A stretch of 64,000 nucleotides of DNA from Gigaspora margarita (lineage: Eukaryota > Glomeromycota > Glomeromycetes > Diversisporales > Gigasporaceae). The notes under the pieces were generated by a model. The model was not told where the DNA came from. It saw only the letters and a program-made list of their open reading frames with translations, and made no database searches. Position numbers and translations under genes: made by a program. The stretch covers positions 37,460 through 101,459 of the forward strand of contig WTPW01000705.1 in the NCBI GenBank assembly GCA_009809945.1, given 5' to 3'. Shown piece by piece: positions 1 to 10,848 of the stretch. Position 1 is the first letter of the stretch. Each line of letters opens with the position of its first letter.

Positions 1-151
1 AGCTAAAATAAAAATTAAAATTTGATTAATAGCAGGATTAGGGTAAGAACTAAAATGAGGCAGAGCATAGTTTATACCAAAATTTTACAAGAAAATTTTT
101 TTGTTAGAGCCTTAAAGGTAATTTCATAGACAAAATTTAAAGATACAAATA

Positions 152-414
152 TATGGGGTGAAGTTAATAGAAAACAGACAAATTGTTTTTATTAACTTTT
201 TTTAAAAGTTTGAATTGAAATATATTATCAATTATCAAATCAAATTTAATAAAAATTTTTTTATTTTAATTTTATAACTATATAGATTTAGAATAAAAAA
301 AGTTTTATTAAATTTGGTTTGATAATTGTTAGGATATTTTGATCTAAAGTTTAAAAAACTTTTACTTAAAAAATATTTGCCTGCTTTCTATTGACCTCCT
401 CCCATATACTGGTA
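152..414. mobile_element. ~250-bp inverted-repeat element, family A (copy 1)
   Basis: The ends are inverted copies of a motif like GTCAATAGAAA.GGACAAAT, and the inner halves mirror each other as well. Three more copies lie at 30086-30336, 31367-31615 and 57998-58244. It has no coding capacity, so it is a non-autonomous foldback or MITE-type element. Sequence at 415-455 resembles one end of the element at 40058-40224. Confidence 0.6.
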
Positions 415-638
415 ATGATCACCATGGTGATAAATAGCAAACTTCAATAAATAATAAACCTTTTATTAAAGATTTTTTTTCTAAACTAATTCTGGTCAAA
501 TACAGGCTTTAAAAGATTTTGAAACAAATATATCAAATAAGTCAGGTATTATTGAATTATATATAATTAAAATTTTTTTCTTACTTGATTTATGCAAATT
601 TTTTGAATTAGATATTAGAAAAAGGGTGTTATTTTATA

Positions 639-841
639 GAGACATGTCTCCATGGAGACCCTTTATATAAATAGCCAATCAAAATTAAGCATGTGACTAG
701 ATAATATGTTGCTTCTTATTGGCCAATTAAAATTTTCTACTAACTTTTTAACTTTTATAATACAAAAACACAAATGAAAATTTTCTAACCCTAAATATGA
801 TTGGCTGTTATATGTAGGGTCGCCATGGAGACATGTCTCCA
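639..841. mobile_element. ~203-bp MITE with ~38-bp terminal inverted repeats
   Basis: The left end GAGACATGTCTCCATGGAGA is mirrored on the right by a near-identical inverted end, and the match continues through AGCC about 38 bp inwards. The flanks are TA-rich and fit a TA duplication, but the outer edge is off by two bases between ends. The short ORF inside it lies in the inverted repeats and is not a gene. Confidence 0.65.
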
Positions 842-1259
842 TATACAATTTTCTTTAGAAAAATTATATATATACTGCAATTGTTATATACAATGAATTA
901 TACATGGCACTTTTAATAAAATATAATTCTGGTTATTTGTTAATCATTTATTTTGAACTGGTAAATTTTTTAAAATTATAAAACTTTTTAATTCTTATAT
1001 GAAATTATAACTGCAAAATTATATCTTGCAAAAAATGATAACCTATATATAACATATCTATAAAGTGTTATATCTGAATATAACTATTATTCTTTTATTC
1101 TAATAGGGTATAAAACTGGTTATTAGATTTTATTAAAAGGTATAACCTTTTGAGTAAAGAGTTAACCAAGTACAAATACTACTTGTAATAACATCCTATT
1201 AATACCATGCATATGATGTATCTGTATCAAAAATAATTATTCTATTTTTAAAACTAATA

Positions 1260-1622
1260 CAGTCAGACCTCTCTAAATGCAACCTCTCTAAATGTATAAC
1301 CTCTCTAAATGCATAGCTTGACTAGGACCCCGAAATATACATAGATAGGTCAGGTATGAGTTTGCTTATTTTTGAGATTTTTTATGCAGATCTTTTCTAT
1401 TTATAGTAATTTTTTTGCTTATTTTTGAAGTTTTTTCTGTAGATCTTTCCTTTTTTAGTAACCCTATAATTAACCTGACCTATCTATATATATTTTGGGG
1501 TTCTGCTTGACTTGGTTCAAACTCATATGTTACTTATAGATTTTACTTCTCTAAATGCAATACCTTTCTAAATACAACATTTTTTATTGGCCCTTTGCTA
1601 TATATTTAGAGAGATCTAACTA
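1260..1622. mobile_element. Tc1/mariner-type MITE (CAGTCAGACCTC family)
   Basis: The left end is TA|CAGTCAGACCTCTCTAAAT and the right end is its inverted copy (GATCTAACTA|TA), giving a TA target duplication. Imperfect repeats of the form ACCTCTCTAAATGCA follow the left end. Relatives lie at 39246-39587, 41001-41193 and 45650-45974. A second element (1324-1504) has jumped into this one. Confidence 0.75.
1324..1504. mobile_element. 181-bp hAT-type MITE nested in a mariner MITE
   Basis: The termini are AGGACCCCGAAATATACATA and an inverted AGAACCCCAAAATATATATA. It is bounded by a perfect 8-bp direct repeat GCTTGACT (1316-1323 and 1505-1512). Eight-bp duplications are typical of hAT transposition. 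A second, split copy is at 42877-45542. Confidence 0.8.
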
Positions 1623-1870
1623 TATTTAAAGAATTTGCCAAGAAATTGTAAATTATTTTTTTAGTTAAAAATTTTTTTAAAAATTCAATATTTTTAGCTT
1701 ATAAGCAATATAAACTTTTTGTTTTATAATATAATACAAATAATACAAAAATATAATTCAATTTTTAATTATTATTATATTAAATTATATTTAAATCTTT
1801 TAAATAATTAAAAAAGTATATTAGTAATATATTTATAGTAATTATACAGGCAAATTTGGCTTTAAACTTC
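1623..1870. repeat. Fragment of family B element
   Basis: This is similar to the inner right part and right end (CAGGCAAATTTG) of the elements at 35752-36637, 41391-42051 and 57420-57975. It is truncated on the left, where it abuts the mariner MITE. Confidence 0.5.
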
Positions 1871-2239
1871 TATATATTAAGGAATTCAAAATTTTTTTGT
1901 AATTAAAAAACAACTAAATTAGTCTCTATTTTAACTAACTAACAATTAAATATTTATGATCTTAATTATTTTAAGCTTCTATATTAATAAAAATGATTTT
2001 AATTACTTTATATATTTATATAGAGAATATAATTTCCAAACTTATTAAAACTCTTGTAGATCCTCATTAACAAAACAAAGGCAAAAAGAAAAAACTTTTC
2101 TATAACAATATCTAAAAATTCTATTAAATAAATTAATATTTGACCCCTAAATAAACCTGCTTAATATAAAATGCTAATCTAAAAAAGATGAAAATTTTAC
2201 AAAAAGTTTGCTACCTGACCAACTAGAAGCAATTAACTC
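1871..2239. other. AT-rich stretch, nothing recognised
   Basis: No ORF, RNA gene or inverted repeat that I can support. Confidence 0.4.
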
Positions 2240-3210
2240 AAAAAGAGCCAAAAAAAGTTTTTTTTACCTTATAGCAACAATTTAATAAAATATTTTAGCA
2301 ATTTTTTATATATTTCAGTTTTATATAACCTTGTGTACCTCAATTCAGACTGACCAATAAAATTATTCAGTTTATTTTATAATATACTATGTAGATCATT
2401 TTAATTTTTTAAAAATATTTTTAAATTTGATTGAATATATTTTGAAACCCACCTAACCAAATTCAATCAACTTTTATTTCTTTGAATTTTATAGCATTAC
2501 ACAATTAAAATAAAAAAAGTTGATCAAATTTGGTCAGGTGGGTACAAAGATATCTTCAATTAAATTTTGAAAACAAAATTTGCTGCAGTTATATTTGATA
2601 TAAATTAAAATTTTACAAAAATTTAATTGAAAATATCTTGAAACCCACCTAACCAAATTCAATCAACTTTTTTCTCTTTGAATTCTATAGTTTTTTACAA
2701 ATAAAATAAAAAAGATGATCAAATTTGGTCAGGTAGGTACCAAGATAACTTTGATCAAATTTTGTAAACAATTTTTGCCACAGCTTAGAGAGCTTCCAGA
2801 AATTATGTAATAAAAATTTTACCCTACCCACCCACACCTGATACTCTATTAGCCAATCAAATTTTATATTTTTTAAAATTTATTTATATGTTTCAATTTA
2901 TGAAATTGATAATAACTATTGCTCTACTGAACCGATTTGATGATTTAACTACCAAAATGTTCGTCTTGCTGAGATGATTCTAACAAGCCAAAATTGTTAA
3001 AATCTAATTACAGGATCCCAAAATTGTTCAAGTTTTGTGTAATTTTAATAGAAATTTTTTTAGAATCACTAAGTAAATTTTTTTAATATTGAATAACTTT
3101 TGATCCACTGACCTATTTTGGATAATTTAACTACCAAAATGTTTGTCTCAGTGAGACGATTCTAACAAGCCCAAAATTGCTAAATTCTAAAATTACTAGA
3201 TTCCAAGATT
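2240..3210. repeat. Repeat R1 (copy 1) with palindromic subunits
   Basis: Matches 32660-32908 plus 33933-35225. Roughly 2440-2800 holds two units of about 180 bp. Each unit is itself an inverted repeat: ACCAAATTCAATCAACTTTT on one side mirrors AAAGTTGATCAAATTTGGT on the other. The distal part carries the shared module TTTTGATCCACTGACC, CTACCAAAATGTTCGTCT, GAGACGATTCTAACAAGCCC. No coding signal. Confidence 0.65.
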
Positions 3211-3239
3211 GATAAAGATTTTATTGTTTGTCTGACAAT

Positions 3240-3389
3240 ACAAATATTTATTGAACTTGACAAAATATTTGTTTCGATTTGAAAATATTTAATAAAAATT
3301 ACAAATAAATTTGATTTGATTTGATTTGATTAAATCAAATTCAAATATGTCTAATATTCAATTCGATTCGACTTTAAGGAACCCTAAAC
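3240..3389. mobile_element. Right-end fragment of the TTTGAT-repeat hAT element
   Basis: Ends in GACTTTAAGGAACCCTA with tandem TTTGA units, matching the right half of the complete element at 28740-29000. The left half is missing here. A complementary left-half fragment, in reverse orientation, follows the other R1 copy at 35226-35322. Confidence 0.55.
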
Positions 3390-3988
3390 AGTACCAAAAT
3401 GATGAAAGTTCAGAATCTCACATTTTATAAATAATAATACCACTAACTAAGTACAGAAAAGTTATTAGTTCAAGCTAAAAAAGAATAAAATAGAAAAAAA
3501 AGCAACCAACAGAACCACTTATCTCACAAGATTAGTTATAAATCTCTAATATTTGGTATTCTTCAAGAACTAGTTCCAATCTTCTACTGGGTTTTCTAGT
3601 AAAACAAACTTGTAAAAGAAAGAAAGAATTTAAAATAAGAAAAATAAAACAAGCAAACAATAAAAAAAATTTTATAGGATCCCAGTTTCAGGAAGCAAAA
3701 AAAGAAAAAAAAAACCTATTTATAAGATTCTAATTCTAACAACAAAAGAAAGTTAGTACAAGTTCAACACAGGCAGTAGGAACACCAGACCAGTAACGTA
3801 ATATCAGCACTAGTAATATAATGACAGCACTGGCATCAATTAAATCCTGTAATAGAAAGAAAAAAAGTTAGTTAACTAAAACAATAAAAGCGAAAAAATA
3901 ACATAGAAAAAAAACTGATGATCAATATCTGGTATGATATAAATTATAAATCTTAATAATAAAAAATGTAAATCCAAAAATTTGCATA
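3390..3988. other. A-rich stretch, nothing recognised
   Basis: Poly-purine rich, with no ORF or clear repeat. A short direct repeat of the form CACTA/GTAATATNATNNCAGCACT occurs near 3800. Confidence 0.4.
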
Positions 3989-5100
3989 TGGGCAGATTTG
4001 ACTCCAATGTGATTATTGCAAATCTCATGCTAATTGGTTGATTTATGTAATACACTATTAAAATTTGGAGCTTTGTAAAAATAATATAGCTTTTTATAAA
4101 TATTATAGTTTGAAATTTTATATTTTATATTTATATTAAATAAGATCTTGGCTTTAAAGATCCAAAATTCTTTTTTTAAGATTCTAAATTCTTTCTAGTA
4201 ACAATATTAAAGGGTAGACCATGTAAAAACACAGAATCATTTTAAAAGAATGCAAGACTAGTTTTGGTGCTGTGGTAATGAAAGTTTCATATTTATATTC
4301 AACAATGCCTTGGCTTCAAAGATCCTTTTTAAGATCCTAAATTTTTGCTAATAATAATATCAAAGGGTAGATCATATAAAAATATATAATTTGTATAGTA
4401 TATAACAAAGATCTTAAAAGAATACAAAACTAGTTTTAGTATTATAGTATGAAAATTTTTGTGTTTATATTCTACAAGAGCTTAGTTTTCTAGATCTACA
4501 ATTCTTTTTGGGGGATTCCAAACTTTTACTAGTGACAATGGCAAGGTAGATGCATAAAAATACAGAATTATATATAGTATGTAGCAAAGATTAAAGAAAT
4601 ATATGTATAGCTTTTAGTATTTTAGTATTGTAATATAAACTTTTCATTTTATATTCAACAATAATTCTGAGTTTTATTTTATAGAAGTTAATTGCTTAGT
4701 AAGTCAGTGTAGATATAGTTTAAATCAAATATATCAGATATGTGAGTGGTATTATTTAACTTAATATAGGCTAAATATTGTAATTCATTTCTAGTAAAAA
4801 TAGTGATACCAGAAAAATAAAACAGAATTACTACCTAAAATATAGTAAATAAAAAGTAAAGCTTTGCTAATAATAAATTGTTTGGCAATAAATCATTTAT
4901 TCATATACTAGTATATTCTGATATCGTTATTGTCACTATTATTGATTATTATTGATTTGATTGGCTAGCGATTACGTTTTGATTAACATTATCACACACA
5001 TATCATTGTGATTGATTTGATTGGTTAATTGGCATATTTTGTTTATTATATGTGACAAATCGAATTTATATGACATATTGAATAGAGTCAAATCTGTCCA
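3989..5100. mobile_element. 1.1-kb TA-flanked element with internal tandem repeat
   Basis: The termini are TGGGCAGATTTGACTC and inverted TGGACAGATTTGACTC, flanked by TA (3987-3988, 5101-5102). Inside, about 4140-4675, three degenerate direct units of roughly 175 bp carry the anchors GGCTT.AAAGATCC, AAGGGTAGA and AAAACTAGTTTT. There is no transposase ORF, so it is non-autonomous. Confidence 0.65.
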
Positions 5101-6030
5101 TATAGCTAAGTTTAAATTTTAAACAATTGGTAAGCATTAATCATTATGTATTAACTTGAATCAATTTGATATTTGCAGATGCATAATTATTTATATTTGT
5201 TAATTGATAGTTATTAATTATTGATATCTATCATTTTACAACTGCACTATCGATTTTTATCATTATATCTTAATTGATATAAATCGTTTTTTTGTTATAT
5301 ATCAATGATTATCAGGTTAAAAAATTTCATAAGGAGTATAAAAAGTCTTAAAAAGTTAAACATCTAGTATTTATAACAAATAGTTATATTTAACAAAAAT
5401 TTGCTTATATAGTAGTAGATAAAATGAACAAAACAACTATTATTAAAGGAGTAACTCTTTTATAGTTTGTAAGATTGAAGAAGCTATTTGAAAAACAGAT
5501 GCCAAAAAAAGAAAACAAGAACATATACTAAACTAGAAAAAGGGGCTCTTTTTAGTACAGAACTATTGTATACAAATCTTACAAAAAAGAAGCAAGAAGA
5601 ACTAGTTTATAGACAAGTTCTTAGAAAATAAAAAGTTTTTTGTTGGAGATTAGAGTAAAAATATAGATATATCAAAGTAGAATATACTTAGTGAAAAATC
5701 AACAAAAAAAATCTAACAAATAGTATTAGAATACCAAAAGTAATAGAAAAAGAAAAAAAGGTTTTCAAACTAGATAGCAGAAGCACTATTCTAAAGGAAA
5801 TAAACAAATGGGTGAAAAAGAACAAAAATTGATAATATATTCAAAATCAAAATGATAATAAAAGAAGAAAATAGTCAAAAGTAGATTGAACTATAAAATA
5901 GAATTAAAAGGGTTGAATACAAACCAGGTAAAAAGAATAATAATAAATAAAAAAAAACAAATGCTATTAAGAGCTTTGAAAATCAACAGAAAGAGGAACA
6001 GTTGTATTTATTATATGAATAGCTTACTGA
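5101..6030. other. Purine-rich stretch, possible dead coding sequence
   Basis: 5440-5850 on + reads in pieces as lysine/glutamate-rich peptide (for example KKQEELVYRQVLRK), broken by many stops. I could not assign it to a family. The rest is AT-rich with a cluster of ATTGATTTGATT-like motifs. Confidence 0.3.
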
Positions 6031-6099
6031 GTATAGTGCTTCTACAAACCTGAACCAAACTGGACTTTTGTTAAGTTTGAGTCTGGTTTAGTTACTAAG

Positions 6100-6602
6100 A
6101 AGCATGCCATTTATCACATGATTTTTACTATGGATATATGGCCAGTAATAGTGATCATATCTATATATTATATTAACAAATCAAAATTAGATAAAGTGAT
6201 CATACTAAATGAGGTGTGTCAATTAAAACAGCCCATTTTTACAATTTTTTAAAAAATAAGTTTTTATTAGATTCATATAAATTTTGACATGATTGATATT
6301 TTTCAATTATAAATAAAAGTCAATATGTATAATAAAAAATCAAGATAATGTAAAAGAAAAATTACATGAGGCTACATAGAACTAGCACATTACAAGATTG
6401 CTCAATAGTCACATGTTGCCTTTAACCAATCAAAATTGTGAAATTTGATTAATCTCAAATCAGTTTGAAAATCATAACGAATGTTAAACTCAATTATATT
6501 ACAATAAAATATATGTAAAAATGGGCTGTTTTAATTGACCACACCCTATATATGAATGAAAATAACTATAAATAAAAATATCATGTGATAAATAGCACAT
6601 CT
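6100..6602. mobile_element. PIF/Harbinger-like MITE carrying a nested MITE
   Basis: Ends ATGCCATTTATCACATGAT and inverted GTGCTATTTATCACATGAT match the element at 40058-40224 (ATGCCATTTATTACGTAAT). It is interrupted by 6211-6548. Outside it, 6036-6099 and 6603-6665 both contain AAGTTTGAGT motifs like 58330-58510, suggesting a third, outer element. Confidence 0.6.
6211..6548. mobile_element. ~335-bp MITE nested in the Harbinger-like copy
   Basis: Terminal inverted repeats of about 30 bp share TCAATTAAAACAGCCCATTT. The inner sequence is AT-rich and non-coding. Confidence 0.7.
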
Positions 6603-6689
6603 CTAAACCAGATTCAAACTTTTATGTTTCAAATTTATAGTTAAGTTTGAGTTTTGTTTGAGTCTAAATATACATATATGTATATTTGA

Positions 6690-7410
6690 ATGCTAAACAA
6701 GTTTACTTAGAGTAAGAAGTAAGAATTAATTAGTAAAATTTAAAGAATTATAGTATTTTGTATAATTTTATTAATAAATTATTAAAAATATTATCTTATT
6801 TAGAATTATACTAATTAATTATAACTTTTTGCACCAAGTAAACTTGTTTAACATCAAAAAATATATAAAATTAGCATATCTTACTTTTCTTAAAATTTGA
6901 AGAAAAAATATTTAATTTTAAAAATTTTTATTAAAAATTCAAAATTAAATACCTTTGCCTTATATTTTTAAAAAAACAACATAATATATATCTATTTTTT
7001 AATATAGAAAAAGTTTACGTAGAACAAAAAGTTAGAATAATTAGTAAAATTTAGAGAATTATAAAATTTTTATAATTTTATTAATAAAATTATTAAAAAA
7101 TTATCTTACTTGAAATTTTACTAATTAATCATAACTTCTTGCACTAAGTAAACTTGATTAGTATAAAAAATTACATTGAAGTAGTATATTTTATATTAAT
7201 TAGTTTAAAATTTAAAGCAAAAATACTTGATTTTGAATTTTTAATGTATTTGTTAATGCTAAACAAGTTTACTTAGTGCAAGAAGTTATGATCAATTACT
7301 AAAATATTAAATAAAATATTATTTTTAATAATTTTTTAATAAAATTATACAAAATACTATTATTCTATAAATTTTACTAATTGATTCTAACTTTTTGTTA
7401 TAAATAAAAT
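6690..7410. repeat. Array of palindromic modules (AAGTTTACTTAGTGCAAGAAG)
   Basis: Three modules of about 140 bp (near 6700-6850, 7012-7152, 7262-7410). Each begins with AAGTTTACTTAG.GCAAGAAG then ATTAATTAGTAAAATTT and ends with the inverse. A half module is at 7983-8060 and a diverged one at 9855-10010. No coding. Confidence 0.6.
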
Positions 7411-7413
7411 TAT

Positions 7414-7840
7414 TGTAGCAGCTAATACTAAAAATAGCTGATGCTGAAATTTGGAGTTGTAATTTGAAAATATATACTGTCTTCCTCCTATATAATCACC
7501 TCCTATATAATCACATCATAGTAAAACCTTTCTATAATCACACCAAAGTCTGCAACCACTTTACTAATAAACTTATAAAAAAATACTTCTTTATAAACAC
7601 ATCATATTAAAAACCTTCATACAATCATACAATTTGCATGATACAGACCACGTGATTATAGAGGAGGAAGACAGTACTCTGCTAAAATCCACATATACTC
7701 TTTAATAATTAATTCTAACCCTAAACCCTAACCCAACCCTAAAAAAAAAGTAGACAAAATTACTCCAAAAATTTTTAAAAAATTTGTATCAATATAGGTT
7801 GAAATTTTAGTATCAGCCATTTTTAGTATCAGATACAACA
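7414..7840. mobile_element. CTGATGCTGAAA inverted-repeat element with nested MITE
   Basis: The ends are TGTAGCAGCTAATACTAAAA and inverted TGTTGTATCTGATACTAAAA. The interior has a telomere-like tract (CTAACCCTAAACCCTAACCC, about 7713-7740) followed by poly(A) and AGTAGACAAAATTACTCC. The same arrangement occurs in the element in the P450 intron (52341-52549). Split by 7477-7674. Confidence 0.65.
7477..7674. mobile_element. 198-bp Tc1/mariner-type MITE, nested
   Basis: TA|CTGTCTTCCTCCTATATAAT on the left, inverted on the right, with TA at 7475-7476 and 7675-7676. Internal direct repeats read CCTATATAATCAC. Removing it joins TATA to CTCTGCTAAAA, matching the uninterrupted sister at about 52394-52412. 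Confidence 0.85.
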
Positions 7841-8116
7841 CTTAATTTATTTTATTTTTTATAAAATTTAAAACAAAGATACATAATTTTGAATTTTGAT
7901 AAAATTTCTAAAGTTAAGTATTTTTCAAATTTTAAGAAAAATATAATAAATATACTAATTTGATGTAATTTTTGGTTCTAAATAAGTTTACTTAGTGCAA
8001 GAAATTATAATCAATTAATAAAATTTTAAGTAATTTTTAATTATTTTATTAATAAAATTACATTTATTATAAAATGCACCTATGGTAGTTTTGTATCTAT
8101 TATATGTTTTATTCAG

Positions 8117-8215
8117 ACTTGGCACAGACTGGTCAATGGTCAAGTTTGACCAGACCAATTTGACCAATTTGACCAGTTGGTCAAAGAGTTTAGTGTTGGT
8201 CAAATTGGTCAAAGG
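8117..8215. repeat. TTGACC/GGTCAA motif cluster (left)
   Basis: At least eight copies of GGTCAA or TTGACC within 100 bp, in both orientations. A matching cluster lies at 9636-9720 and ends GGTCAAATCATTGG inverted. The pair may be subterminal regions of one element that later received the retroposon 8780-9427. No terminal inverted repeat was found on the left. Confidence 0.5.
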
Positions 8216-8760
8216 GCAGTATTGTCATAAAATAGCTTTAGGCAATGATTTGAACAATTTTGAACAATTTTGAACAATTAATTAAAGTAAAATTACTTAA
8301 AATTTTATTAAGATAACCTATTTTAATTTTAACTGGAATGTGTTTAGCACCTAAAAAAATATATAATTAATTATTTTTTAGATAGATTTAATTATTTATT
8401 AAAGCCTGAACAAGCTTTGGACAATCTTGAACATTTGGACAATTTTGGACATGGACAAGACAAAAAAGGCTGTGGATAGCCAAATAGCCTCCTTCTACTA
8501 AACAACTACAATTTGTTTCCTTTTCCATACAATACCATTCAAAGAGTATTTAAATATATATAGTATATATATCATATATATTTAGAACATTGGTAAATTA
8601 CACCACTAGTGTTCAATACTACATGTATTTTGATCAATCAAAAATCATGAATTTGTGTAATGTGAAAATCAGGTATAATCTGAATTTTTCAAAAAAACAG
8701 AAAATTTTTCAAAATCATCTATATTGAAAAATTCTGTCTAAGAAACCTATCTTCATGTTC
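8216..8760. other. AT-rich stretch with GAACAATTTT and TTGGACAA repeats
   Basis: GAACAATTTT is repeated in tandem at about 8250-8280, and TTGGACAA/TTGAACA motifs cluster at 8405-8460. Otherwise nothing recognised. Confidence 0.4.
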
Positions 8761-8779
8761 TAACAAAAAAAAATTCTTG

Positions 8780-9427
8780 GTTTACTAACCTGGACATCAG
8801 AGTCGCATCAGAGGAAAAGAATCTATGTTCTGGCAGTAGATACTAAGAGAAGAAAGCTATATCGACCCTTCTGAGTTAACTGGTTTGGAAGTTTGTAGAT
8901 CTGGTGTAAGGACCAGTAGGATAGTAGAGATGGGTACTAGGATCAGAGCAAACCTTGCAAGGGCAGAAGTAGGTAATAGTAGTAGTTTAGGCTAATACCT
9001 AGACTGCAAGTGGTCTGCCTCAGTAGATGCGTAAGTTACTGAAGCATAGGTAATACCTGTGTAGGACAGGAACTGCTCTACCAAGTTTTCCATGAGGATA
9101 AACTAGCCTAAGGGATTTCATGATATATCCGGAACTGGTCTTGACTGATTTATGCAATAGGAACTGTACTAGTGATACAAGAAGAACTGGCAGAGCAGAG
9201 ACCAGAAGGTTTAAATAGGTAACCCTCTAGTTGGGTTGTAGGTATGGCAACTAGTGTAAAACCTTCAGGTGAACTACTTAAATTAGACAACCAAAAGTTG
9301 TATGTGTAGCTAGTTGTACTCTCATCTATGTAACAAATGTCTGGGCACCCCTGGAGACACCTGTGGTCTGATTTACTTGAATAAAAGCCTTCCCTAGAGC
9401 AGAAACTTTGATATAAAAAAAAAAAAA
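8780..9427 (+). mobile_element. 5'-truncated copy of the tRNA-headed SINE, poly(A) tailed
   Basis: Homologous to 28565-29444 (shared anchors AACTGGTTTGGAAGTTTG, GGTAATACCTGTGTA, TTGTACTCTCATC). It ends in an A-tract (about 9416-9429). Flanks carry an 18-bp direct repeat with one mismatch, AACAAAAAAAAATTCTTG (8762-8779) and AACAAAAAAAATTTCTTG (9428-9445), as expected of target-primed insertion. It lacks the tRNA-like head. Confidence 0.75.
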
Positions 9428-9635
9428 AACAAAAAAAATTTCTTGCAAAATTTTGGTATAAACTAACTTCTAACCCAAACCTTAACTCTAACCCTAACAT
9501 CAAAAAAATTTTTGCATATTATAATTTGTATTTACTAGTATTGAACACTATAGGTGTGATATATATATATTGTATATTTATATAGTATATATTAATTTGT
9601 ATGCTATCTTTATTTTATTAATAGACTATGCCATT

Positions 9636-9720
9636 TGACCAATTTGACCAGACTACTTACCCAATTTGACCAGACTAGTTTGACCAGTGAATTTTTGGTC
9701 AACCAATGATTTGACCAACC
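9636..9720. repeat. TTGACC/GGTCAA motif cluster (right)
   Basis: Seven or more TTGACC/GGTCAA copies, partner of 8117-8215. Confidence 0.5.
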
Positions 9721-10012
9721 CTAGTTTTATTATATATATATTTTTTAGATTTTCTAAGGTTTGAATATAAAATTTTTAACAAGATTTACATATTAGCATT
9801 AACACTTAGGGTTAGTATTAGGTTGGGAAAGGTTTTTATGGGCATAGAGCATTATTACTTAGAACATCTTGCGCTGATTAATTAGCTAGTTTTTGGAATA
9901 ATATATATAATGTAAAATACTATAGGTTTGTTTTAGTAAAAATCATAAAATTATACAAAATTCTATGATTTTCTAAATTTTACTAATTGATTCTTACTTC
10001 TTACTCTAAGTA

Positions 10013-10460
10013 CCAAAAATAAGCTACCTTTTTTAGATGATTTTGGACACAAAAAATTTGAGAGTAGCTTATTTTCAGATATAATTAATTTTTGGTCAAT
10101 CGCAAATAGTCAATTCATATTAAAATTTAAATTCTACTATATAAATCAATAGTTAGCACTTAAGTAAACTTGTTTGCAAAAATAAAATACATATATACTG
10201 AAAGTTTCATCAAAATTGTAGCATATTTTATTATTTGACTTTTAATTTTTTATATAAAGTTTTAATTTTTTCATTGAATGTAAAAATTAAAATCAAATTA
10301 ATAAAAAAGTTCTTTGATTTTGTTGAAAATTTCAGAGTACGTGTATTTTGATCTCTTGAATAGTTTACTTAAGTGACTTTAATCGATTTATATAGTAAAG
10401 TTTGGACTTTACTATGTAGCCACTGCCGTCAATTGTGGGTAGCTTATTATTTTATTTCTA
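10013..10460. mobile_element. Copy of the AATAAGCTACC foldback family
   Basis: Starts CCAAAAATAAGCTACC and ends GGGTAGCTTATT. The two halves are inverted copies containing AAGTAAACTTGTTTG and TTTTGATCTCTTGAATAG. Relatives: 21468-21950 (best defined) and 58519-58850. Confidence 0.55.
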
Positions 10461-10848
10461 TAATATTATTACTATATAATAAAGTAAGACAAACATGATG
10501 GTTATATACATGAATGATGTCCCACAGTTGATGAGATGGAATTCTTTTTTAGACTATTGAAAAACTATGCATAAACACAATTCTAAGGCAAGCACATTTA
10601 TAATCAATGGATAACATTTATTTTTTTTTCCTCAACTCATTGACATTTATACAAAGAATATTTATCATCACAACAACATCACAACATTCTTTAACTCATT
10701 ATTTAATTAAGGAATACAGTAATGATTAATTACTAGAACTGGGTTAGCGCAGATCATCAATCAGGTCTTCCCAGTACTATTATACAAATAATTATAATAA
10801 TACATTATATGAAGGAACAAGTAATGCTCATAAGAAATGATGAAATTA

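Noticed and set aside
7700-7745. A true telomere or chromosome end
   Set aside because: Only a few degenerate CCCTAA units, internal, embedded in a transposon copy and repeated at several sites.
9150-9503. 117-aa minus-strand ORF
   Set aside because: It lies antisense in a retroposon and spans its poly(A) tail.
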